From NCBI RefSeq assembly GCF_012396185.1, contig NZ_JAAXOW010000001.1, forward strand, positions 124,001 to 188,000: a DNA stretch of 64,000 nt, given 5' to 3'. The stretch comes from Sanguibacter hominis ATCC BAA-789 (GTDB taxonomy: Bacteria; Actinomycetota; Actinomycetes; Actinomycetales; Cellulomonadaceae). Shown here in pieces: positions 58,218 through 64,000 of the stretch; positions within the stretch are counted from its first letter, which is position 1, and the number at the start of each line of letters is the position of its first letter. Made by a program: the position numbers and the translations under genes. Under the pieces are notes generated by a model. That model was not told the origin of the DNA. It did no database searches and saw only the letters and a program-made list of their open reading frames with translations.

Positions 58218-61200
58218 TCAGCCCTGCGCCTTCGCGACGGCGACCGCGTGCGCGTCCGTGCCCGACGTCTCGACGTTGACCGTCACCGACAGTGTCTCCG
58301 CAGCGATGAGGTCGCGGTGCGCCTCGACCGCGGCAACCTGCTCGGCCGGGACCGTGACCGTGAGGTCGATCCGGTCGGACACGTTGAGGCCGGCAGCCTT
58401 GCGTGCGTCCTGCACCTCGCGGACGAGGTCGCGTGCGTAGCCCTCGGCGCGCAGCGCGTCGTCGAGCAGGAGGTCGAGGACGACGAAGCCACCGCCGGGC
58501 AGGACCGCGGCCCCGACCGTCGGCTCGGTCGCGCCGCCCGCAGCGCCGACGACCGTCGTCACCTCGTACTCGGCGGGCTCGAGCGGCACGTCGCCGTCGG
58601 GCGTGACGACGACGACCGTGCCGTCGGCGTCCTCGCGCCAGTCGCCCGACTTCGCGGCCTTGATCGCGGCCTGGACGCCGCGGCCGAGGCGGGGCCCGGC
58701 CGCGCGGGCGTTGACCGTGAGACGACGCTCGATGCCGTACTCCTGCGCGGCACCCGAGTCGAGGCCGACGAGGTCGACGGCCTTGACGTTGAGCTCGGAG
58801 GCGAGCAGCTCGGCGTACGGCGCGAGCGCCGCCGGGTCGGCGACGACGACCGTGAGGCGCGACAGGGGCTGGCGCACGCGCAGCTTGTTGGCCTTGCGCA
58901 CGCCGAGGCTCAGCGAGCACACGGCGCGCACGCGGTCCATCGTCGCGACGAGGTCCGCGTCGTCCGCGAGGACCGTACCGAGCACGGTCGCGGCGCCTGC
59001 GGCGTCCGTGAGCGTCGGCCAGTCGGTCAGGTGCACGCTGCGGCCACCGGTCAGGCCGCGCCAGACCTCCTCGGTCAGGAGCGGGGCGAGCGGCGCCATG
59101 ACGCGCGTGAGCACCTCGAGCGCGGTGAAGAGGGTGTTGAACGCCGCGGCGTCCTCGGCCCAGAAGCGGTCGCGCTGCGTGCGCACGTACCAGTTCGTCA
59201 GGACGTCGAGGTGGTCGCGGACCGTCTCGCACGCGCCGGCGATGTCGTACGCGTCGAGCTGCTCCTGGACGGTCGTCACCAGCAGGCGGGTGCGCGCGAG
59301 CAGGTAGCGGTCCATCGCGGGCAGGCCCGCGACCTCGTCCTCGACGACCTGGCGGGCCGTGATCCCGGCACCGCCGTCCGCCGCACTCGCGTAGAGGGTG
59401 AAGAAGTAGTACGTGCTCCACACGGGGAGCAGCACCTGGCGCACCGAGTCGCGGATGCCCTCCTCCGTGACGACGAGGTTGCCGCCGCGCAGGATGGGGC
59501 TCGACATGAGGAACCAGCGCATCGCGTCGGAGCCGTCACGGTCGAGCACCTCGGTGACGTCCGGGTAGTTGCGCAGGGACTTGCTCATCTTGCGACCGTC
59601 AGAACCGAGCACGATCCCGTGCGACACGGCCGAGCGGAACGCGGGCCGGTCGAACAGCGCGGTCGCGAGGACGTGGAGCGTGTAGAACCAGCCGCGGGTC
59701 TGGCCGATGTACTCGACGATGAAGTCGCCCGGGTAGTGGTGCTCGAACCAGTCGCGGTTCTCGAACGGGTAGTGCACCTGCGCGAACGGCATCGAGCCGG
59801 AGTCGAACCAGACGTCGAGCACGTCGGAGATGCGGCGCATCGTCGACCGCCCCGTCGGGTCGTCCGGGTTCGGGCGCGTCAGCTCGTCGATGTACGGGCG
59901 GTGCAGGTCGGGCTCGCCCTTCTCGTTGAGCGGCAGCCGGCCGAAGTCGGCGGCGAGCTCGGCGAACGATCCGTACACGTCCACGCGCGGGTACGCGGGG
60001 TCGTCGGAGACCCACACGGGGATGGGCGAGCCCCAGTAGCGGTTGCGGGAGATCGACCAGTCGCGCGCGTTCGACAGCCACTTGCCGAACTGCCCGTCCT
60101 TGATGTGCTCGGGCGTCCAGGAGATGTCCTGGTTGAGCTCGACCATGCGGTCGCGGAACTCGGTGACGCGCACGAACCAGCTCGAGACGGCCTTGTAGAT
60201 CAGCGGGTTGCGGCAGCGCCAGCAGTGCGGGTACGAGTGCTGGTACGTCTCGTGGCGCAGCACGACGGGGCGCTTCTCGGCCGCGACGTCGGCGAGGGGG
60301 CCGGTGCCGTCCTTGAGGTCGCGGATGATCTCGGGGTTCGCGTCGAACACCTGCTGGTCGGCGTAGTCGGGCACGAGGCTCGTGAAGCGGCCGCGCGCGT
60401 CGATCGGCACGACCGGCGTGATGCCCGCGGCGTCGCACGCCGCCTTGTCGTCCTCACCGAACGCGGGAGCGAGGTGCACGAGGCCGGTGCCGTCCTCGGT
60501 CGTGACGAAGTCGGCGGCCAGCACCTGGTGCACGGCCGGGTTGTCCGCGTCGTCGGCGAAGTAGCGGAACGGCGGCGCGTAGCGGCGCCCGGCGAGCTCC
60601 GCACCGCGCAGGCGGCGCAGCACCTGCGCCTCGACGTCGTCGCCGAGGTCGAGCTCCTTCGCGTAGGCGGCGAGGCGCGCGGCGCCGAGCAGGACCTCCT
60701 GCCCCGCGACGACGGAACCCTCGCCCGCGCGCACGACGACGTACTCGACGTCGGGCCCGACCGCGATCGCGAGGTTGGACGGCAGGGTCCACGGGGTCGT
60801 GGTCCAGATGAGCGCGAGCTCGCCCGTCTCGAGGCGGACGCCGACCGTCAGGGCCGGGTCCTGGCGCGACTGGTAGACGTCGTCGTCCATGCGCAGCTCG
60901 TGGTTGGACAGCGGCGTCTCGTCGCGCCAGCAGTACGGCAGCACGCGGTACCCCTCGTACGCGAGGCCCTTGTCGTAGAGCTGCTTGAACGCCCAGATGA
61001 CCGACTCCATGAAGGAGGAGTCGAGGGTCTTGTAGTCGTTCTCGAAGTCGACCCAGCGCGCCTGGCGCGTGACGTACTCCTGCCACTCCCCCGTGTAGCG
61101 CAGGACCGACGTGCGGCACGCCTCGTTGAACGTGTCGATGCCCATCGACTCGATCTGCGACTTGTCGGTGATGCCGAGGATGCGCTCGGCCTCGAGCTCG

Positions 61201-61505
61201 GCCGGCAGGCCGTGCGTGTCCCAGCCGAAGCGGCGCTCGACCCGACGACCGCGCATCGTCTGGTAGCGCGGCACGACGTCCTTCGCGTACCCGGTCAGGA
61301 GGTGCCCGTAGTGCGGCAGCCCGTTCGCGAAGGGCGGGCCGTCGTAGAACACGAACTCGTTGTCGCCGTCCTGGCCCGCGGGGCGCTGGTCGACGGACGC
61401 CTGGAACGTGCCGTCCTGGTCCCAGTACGCGAGCACCTCGCGCTCGAGGTCGGGCAGGTTCGGGGACGCGGGGACGGCGCCGTCGCGGTGCTGGGGGTAG
61501 ACCAT
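58218..61505 (-). CDS. ileS: isoleucyl-tRNA synthetase, eukaryote-like type
   Basis: A 1095-residue class I synthetase. HIGH-type motif HYGH at 65-68 in [18 protein letters not shown] at 639-643, an editing CP1 domain between them, and anticodon-binding domain after. The [21 protein letters not shown] block is typical of the eukaryote-like IleRS2 form; the C-terminal Cys zinc finger of E. coli-type IleRS is not seen. IleRS2 enzymes are often less sensitive to mupirocin (established for the type; inference here). ATG 61505 is set by CAGGAGACACTCGC. Controlled by the T-box leader upstream. Confidence 0.96.
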   Translation of the reverse strand: MVYPQHRDGAVPASPNLPDLEREVLAYWDQDGTFQASVDQRPAGQDGDNEFVFYDGPPFANGLPHYGHLLTGYAKDVVPRYQTMRGRRVERRFGWDTHGLPAELEAERILGITDKSQIESMGIDTFNEACRTSVLRYTGEWQEYVTRQARWVDFENDYKTLDSSFMESVIWAFKQLYDKGLAYEGYRVLPYCWRDETPLSNHELRMDDDVYQSRQDPALTVGVRLETGELALIWTTTPWTLPSNLAIAVGPDVEYVVVRAGEGSVVAGQEVLLGAARLAAYAKELDLGDDVEAQVLRRLRGAELAGRRYAPPFRYFADDADNPAVHQVLAADFVTTEDGTGLVHLAPAFGEDDKAACDAAGITPVVPIDARGRFTSLVPDYADQQVFDANPEIIRDLKDGTGPLADVAAEKRPVVLRHETYQHSYPHCWRCRNPLIYKAVSSWFVRVTEFRDRMVELNQDISWTPEHIKDGQFGKWLSNARDWSISRNRYWGSPIPVWVSDDPAYPRVDVYGSFAELAADFGRLPLNEKGEPDLHRPYIDELTRPNPDDPTGRSTMRRISDVLDVWFDSGSMPFAQVHYPFENRDWFEHHYPGDFIVEYIGQTRGWFYTLHVLATALFDRPAFRSAVSHGIVLGSDGRKMSKSLRNYPDVTEVLDRDGSDAMRWFLMSSPILRGGNLVVTEEGIRDSVRQVLLPVWSTYYFFTLYASAADGGAGITARQVVEDEVAGLPAMDRYLLARTRLLVTTVQEQLDAYDIAGACETVRDHLDVLTNWYVRTQRDRFWAEDAAAFNTLFTALEVLTRVMAPLAPLLTEEVWRGLTGGRSVHLTDWPTLTDAAGAATVLGTVLADDADLVATMDRVRAVCSLSLGVRKANKLRVRQPLSRLTVVVADPAALAPYAELLASELNVKAVDLVGLDSGAAQEYGIERRLTVNARAAGPRLGRGVQAAIKAAKSGDWREDADGTVVVVTPDGDVPLEPAEYEVTTVVGAAGGATEPTVGAAVLPGGGFVVLDLLLDDALRAEGYARDLVREVQDARKAAGLNVSDRIDLTVTVPAEQVAAVEAHRDLIAAETLSVTVNVETSGTDAHAVAVAKAQG

Positions 61506-61749
61506 GCGAGTGTCTCCTGGCGGTGGTGGCAGTGATGCAGGTGCATGCGAGGACGACGGCCCCGGGCGCTTGCCCGGTACCACCGCGGTACCACCCCGCT
61601 TGTCAGTGCGCTTCCTCGCCCGGGGGCGCGGTGGCGTGCTGACCGCTCGTTCGGCTGTGACGGGCCCACCCGTCCGGTTCTACTGGGGCTCGCTCGCGCG
61701 CGCCTGTTCTTCCGGAGGCTCGCCGGTGATGGCCGGGTCGACGCCTGTA
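61506..61749 (-). promoter_or_regulatory. isoleucine T-box riboswitch of ileS
   Basis: On the minus strand the leader contains GGCC-ATC-ACCGG with an ATC (Ile) specifier triplet at 61728-61730, GCCTCCGGAAGAAC and AGTAGAACCGGACGGG forming a stem II-like pair, and the T-box core GGTGGTACCGCGG (61583-61595) that pairs with the uncharged tRNA acceptor end. The short stem I and lack of a T-rich terminator fit the translational T-boxes described for actinobacterial ileS, where the Shine-Dalgarno (complement of 61514-61519) is sequestered. A TAGCAT -10 (61756-61761, minus) sets the likely RNA start near 61749. Confidence 0.85.
61728..61730 (-). promoter_or_regulatory. T-box specifier triplet ATC (isoleucine)
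   Basis: Minus-strand ATC flanked by CCGGCC and ACCGG, matching the specifier loop position of actinobacterial ileS T-boxes. Confidence 0.7.
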
Positions 61750-61755
61750 CACGCC

Positions 61756-61761
61756 ATGCTA
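61756..61761 (-). promoter_or_regulatory. possible -10 (TAGCAT) of ileS
   Basis: TAGCAT on the minus strand just upstream of the T-box leader. No strong -35 seen. Confidence 0.35.
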
Positions 61762-61799
61762 CTACCCGCGCGGGCTCCTCCGCCGGACCAGGGGCGGCG

Positions 61800-62009
61800 T
61801 CAGCGGGCGGCGCAGCGCCGGCGCTGCGTGAACGCCTCGATGTCCCGTGCGACGAGCTCCTCGACGGTCGCAGGACGTGCGCTCCAACGAGAGCGGAGCG
61901 TGTCGGCAGCCGCCGGGACGGCGGGCAGCGAGGGCAGGGCGTGCAGGTCGGGGCGTGCACCAGCGTGGAGCTGTGCGGCGGGACGGGTGAGCAGGGCGGT
62001 CGCGGTCAC
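61800..62009 (-). CDS. small protein of unknown function behind a cysteine-rich leader peptide
   Basis: A 69-codon ORF with GTG start at 62009 and a GAAGGAACC ribosome site upstream. Third codon positions are strongly G/C, as expected for a real gene here. The N-terminal half is Ala/Pro/Leu-rich; the C-terminal half (SRWSARPATVEELVARDIEAF) is charged and probably an amphipathic helix, ending QRRRCAAR. No family recognised and no membrane segment. Preceded by the leader ORF and hairpin at 62112-62260; followed within 50 nt by the ileS promoter. Might be a real small protein or the remnant of a longer attenuated gene. Confidence 0.5.
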   Translation of the reverse strand: MTATALLTRPAAQLHAGARPDLHALPSLPAVPAAADTLRSRWSARPATVEELVARDIEAFTQRRRCAAR

Positions 62010-62019
62010 GGGTGGTTCC
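61999..62019 (-). repeat. 21-nt start-region repeat, copy 2 (small ORF)
   Basis: Matches 62250-62270 at 19 of 21 positions; shared core on the minus strand is CCACCCGTGACC, which spans each GTG start codon and its upstream spacer. Confidence 0.6.
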
Positions 62020-62111
62020 TTCGGCGTCGAGCGGCACGGGGCTGCGGCAGCCGGGACGAGCGGTGCGTCCCGGGATCGGCACGGGCTGCGACGGTGCAGC
62101 GGTGCGGATCT

Positions 62112-62153
62112 GCTCGCCGACCGGGGATCGGTCCTGCCGTCCGGTCAGCGAGC
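62112..62153 (-). promoter_or_regulatory. attenuator-like hairpin directly after the leader ORF stop
   Basis: On the minus strand GCTCGCTGACCGG (62153-62141) pairs with CCGGTCGGCGAGC (62124-62112): 13 pairs, one of them U-G, across a 16-nt loop. It begins 2 nt after the TGA of the leader ORF. The single non-Watson-Crick position is a wobble only in the minus-strand RNA, which supports that direction of transcription. No T-tract follows. Confidence 0.6.
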
Positions 62154-62155
62154 CG

Positions 62156-62260
62156 TCAACAACAGCGACAGAAGGCCGCCGTGCGGCGCGCGTGGGCGCG
62201 CGCGACCCTGACGTCGGCACGGCTGGAGCCGTGCGCGGAGGTCAGGGGCGTCGAGGTCAC
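62156..62260 (-). CDS. cysteine-rich leader peptide (34 codons, ends Cys-Arg-Cys-Cys)
   Basis: A 34-codon ORF starting GTG 62260 (VTSTPLTSAHG...) and ending AAFCRCC-stop. Three of its last four codons are TGT (Cys), rare in such high-GC genomes. A strong Shine-Dalgarno, ACGGAGGATCC, precedes it. Short ORFs ending in cysteine clusters are known in actinobacteria as cysteine-responsive attenuation leaders, and the immediate downstream hairpin fits that plan. Too short to prove as a gene by composition alone. Confidence 0.6.
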   Translation of the reverse strand: MTSTPLTSAHGSSRADVRVARAHARRTAAFCRCC

Positions 62261-62270
62261 GGGTGGATCC
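62250..62270 (-). repeat. 21-nt start-region repeat, copy 1 (leader ORF)
   Basis: See 61999-62019. The two ORFs share nearly the same translation start region, suggesting a local duplication or a constraint on initiation. Confidence 0.6.
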
Positions 62271-62312
62271 TCCGTGATGACCCGCGTGAGGACAACCCTC
62301 GCCCTGGGCCGT

Positions 62313-62325
62313 CCCACAGTGTGGG
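62313..62325. promoter_or_regulatory. 13-bp palindrome CCCACAnTGTGGG upstream of the leader ORF
   Basis: CCCACA-G-TGTGGG lies 53 nt upstream of the leader GTG and 27 nt after the SDR stop. Too tight a loop for a terminator; it looks more like a dimeric repressor operator. Unassigned. Confidence 0.35.
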
Positions 62326-62351
62326 CAGCCGTCGGGCGCGGGGACCCAGGC

Positions 62352-63206
62352 TCAGGAGTTGCGCGCGACGACCGTGTTCGACGCCTGCGCGCGCGGCCGG
62401 ATGATGAGCGAGTCGATGTTCACGTGGTGCGGGCGCGTGACCGTCCACACGATCGCGTCCGCGACGTCCTCGGCGAGCAGCGGCTCGGCGACGCCCGCGT
62501 AGACGCGGTCAGCAGCCTCGGCGTCGCCGGCGTAACGGTTGAGCGAGAACTCCTCGGTGCGCACCATCCCCGGTGCGATCTCGATCACGCGCACCGGCTC
62601 CCCCACGAGCTCGAGCCGCAGCGTGCTCGCGATGATCCGCTCGGCGTGCTTGGCGGCGACGTACCCGGCGCCGCCGGGGTACGTGTCGTGGCCTGCGGTC
62701 GACGTGAGGACGACGACGTCGCCGCGACCCGACGCGCGCAGCGCGGGCAGGAGCGCCTGGGTGATGCGCAGCGTCCCGAGGACGTTCGTGTCGTACATGC
62801 GCTGCCAGCGGTCGACGTCGGCCTCCGCGACGCTGTCGACGCCGAGCGCGCCGCCCGCGACGTTCACGAGCGCGTGCACGGGACCCTCCGCGGTGATGCG
62901 CTCGACGGCCGCCGCGACCGCGGCGGCGTCCGTGAGGTCGGCGACGACGGGGACCGCGCCGGTCTCCTCGGCAACCTCGGCGAGGCGGTCCGCCCTCCGG
63001 GCGACGGCGTACACGTCCCAGCCGATCGAGCGCAGCAGCTCGACCGTCGCGCGGCCGATCCCCGACGACGCGCCCGTGACGACCGCGCGCAGCGCCTCGG
63101 GGCGAGCGCCCTCGTCCGGGCCACGGCGCGCAGCGCGACGACCTGCACGGGTCGCGGGGATCGTCGACTCGTCAGGGACCGAGGTGGGAGCAGCGTCATC
63201 ACTCAT
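62352..63206 (-). CDS. short-chain dehydrogenase/reductase
   Basis: A 284-residue SDR with a 35-residue Ala/Arg/Pro-rich N-terminal lead. Cofactor motif TGASSGIG at 44-51, NVAGG for NNAG at 115-119, and catalytic Ser169, Tyr182 and Lys186 (VLTSTAGHD, GYVAAKHA). Substrate unknown; the arginines after beta-2 (ARRADRL) suggest NADP preference. ATG 63206 is set by GGGAGGATCGAGG; the longer frame is non-homologous. Divergent from proC. Confidence 0.9.
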   Translation of the reverse strand: MSDDAAPTSVPDESTIPATRAGRRAARRGPDEGARPEALRAVVTGASSGIGRATVELLRSIGWDVYAVARRADRLAEVAEETGAVPVVADLTDAAAVAAAVERITAEGPVHALVNVAGGALGVDSVAEADVDRWQRMYDTNVLGTLRITQALLPALRASGRGDVVVLTSTAGHDTYPGGAGYVAAKHAERIIASTLRLELVGEPVRVIEIAPGMVRTEEFSLNRYAGDAEAADRVYAGVAEPLLAEDVADAIVWTVTRPHHVNIDSLIIRPRAQASNTVVARNS

Positions 63207-63359
63207 GACCTCGATCCTCCCACGCAGCGCGCCCCCGGTCGTGCCGTCCGTCGGGCGCGGACACGTCCCCCCTGCTCGGCGCTGCGCCCTAGGCTGGTCG
63301 CACGGCCACGACAGGCCGACGTGACCCGCCGAGGCGGGCGAGGACGAGGGGCGGACTCC

Positions 63360-64000
63360 ATGAAGATCGGGTTCATCGGTGCAGGCAACATGGCGACCGC
63401 GATCGCGTCGGGCATCGTCGACCGTGGCGTCGTCCAGGGCAGCGACGTCGTCGTCCACGACGTGCACGCCGCCGGCGCGCAGGCGCTCGCCGAGCGCCTC
63501 GGCGCGACCGTCGCACCGTCGAACGAGGCGCTCGTCGACGCGGTCGACGTCGTCGTCCTCGCGATCAAGCCCCAGGTGATCCCGGCGGCGCTCCCGCCGC
63601 TCGCCGCGGCCCTCGCTGAGAGCGGCGCGCTGCTCGTCTCGATCGCCGCCGGCACGTCCCTCGCGCGGCTCGAGCAGCTCCTGGGCGACGGAGGCGCGGA
63701 CCTCCCTGTCGTGCGCGTCATGCCGAACGTCAACGCGATGGTCGGCGCGGGCATGGCCGCGGTCGCGGGCAACAAGGCCGCGAGCGAGGAGCAGGTCGCG
63801 ACGGTCGTCGACCTGTTCCGTGCGGTCGGCGACGCTATCGAGCTGCCCGAGCCCTCGTTCTCGACGTTCACCGCGATCGCGGGCAGCGCGCCCGCGTACG
63901 CGTACCTGTTCATCGACGCGCTCGCGCGCGGCGCCCTCAAGGCGGGCATGCCGAAGGCCATGGCGACACGGATCGCGGCGCAGACCGTCCTCGGCAGCGC
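63360..64000 (+). CDS. proC: pyrroline-5-carboxylate reductase (partial, 3' end beyond window)
   Basis: The first 213 codons are present. IGAGNMATAIASGIV is the NADPH-binding start, VLAIKPQVIPAAL, VRVMPNVNAMVGAGMAAV and FTAIAGSAPAYAYLFIDAL are canonical ProC motifs of the last step of proline biosynthesis. ATG 63360 lies 7 nt after a GAGGGGCG-type site. A TAGGCT hexamer at 63290-63295 may be its -10. The gene leaves the window at the right edge in frame. Confidence 0.94.
   Translation, partial: MKIGFIGAGNMATAIASGIVDRGVVQGSDVVVHDVHAAGAQALAERLGATVAPSNEALVDAVDVVVLAIKPQVIPAALPPLAAALAESGALLVSIAAGTSLARLEQLLGDGGADLPVVRVMPNVNAMVGAGMAAVAGNKAASEEQVATVVDLFRAVGDAIELPEPSFSTFTAIAGSAPAYAYLFIDALARGALKAGMPKAMATRIAAQTVLGS

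Noticed and set aside
61762-62220. 152-codon minus-strand frame across the attenuator region
   Set aside because: Arg/Pro-rich shadow overlapping the better-supported leader ORF, hairpin and small ORF.

Overview
The window is a gene-dense, high-GC stretch (by eye about 70% or more) of an actinomycete chromosome. Gene content and order (cdsA-rlmN-dxr-M50 protease-ispG-GNAT-proS, rimP-nusA-ylxR-infB-rbfA-truB-ribF, amtB-glnK-glnD-ffh, comM-dprA-xerC next to a WhiG/FliA-like sigma factor) fit the Micrococcales, probably Cellulomonadaceae or a close relative. That family-level guess is inference. GTG starts, 4-base or shorter stop/start overlaps and long GC-rich terminator stems without T-tracts are common. 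No CRISPR array, IS element, rRNA or tRNA gene was recognised. Almost everything reads on the minus strand.

Layout. 1-14152: start of pnp, rpsO, a secreted PGRP-type amidase, the ribF-truB-rbfA-infB-ylxR-nusA-rimP translation cluster (minus), then a plus-strand lipoprotein and a two-gene ABC exporter. 14153-26523: proS, a DUF4081-GNAT protein, ispG, a site-2 protease, dxr, a DivIVA-repeat protein, rlmN, cdsA, frr, pyrH, tsf, rpsB (translation, isoprenoid and phospholipid precursor genes). 26524-34430: a structured rpsB leader, an M23-like protein (plus), the sigma factor, xerC, dprA, comM, yraN, a DUF2469 protein, rnhB, lepB. 34511-41851: rplS, trmD, rimM, khpA, rpsP, a lone M16-type peptidase (plus), an amidohydrolase, ffh. 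41895-46681: glnD, glnK, amtB, ftsY (nitrogen sensing between the two SRP GTPases). 46682-52105: a lower-GC secreted cysteine-rich protein (plus), a small membrane protein, smc, ndk. 52147-61749: a DUF4233 protein, an MFS exporter, dhaM-dhaL-dhaK, folC and ileS with its T-box leader. 61800-64000: a small ORF preceded by a cysteine-rich leader peptide and attenuator-like hairpin, an SDR oxidoreductase, and the start of proC.

How the genes work together. The core is translation and ribosome maturation plus protein export (SRP, signal peptidase). Around it sit the MEP pathway (dxr, ispG), CDP-diacylglycerol synthesis, DNA processing (smc, xerC, dprA, comM) and nitrogen signalling (AmtB/GlnK/GlnD).

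Most notable items: (a) a 34-codon leader ORF ending Cys-Arg-Cys-Cys, directly followed by a 13-bp hairpin and a 69-codon ORF I do not recognise; (b) an ileS T-box with an ATC specifier triplet; (c) a dihydroxyacetone-kinase operon and MFS exporter placed inside the usual ileS-folC-DUF4233-ndk order; (d) a GlnD that ends after its HD domain with no room for ACT domains; (e) a four-motif DivIVA-like protein built from an internal duplication; (f) a WhiG/FliA-type -10 (GCCGATAA) upstream of the xerC-sigma pair; (g) several genes whose start lies 6-8 nt after a -10-like hexamer, suggesting leaderless mRNAs.
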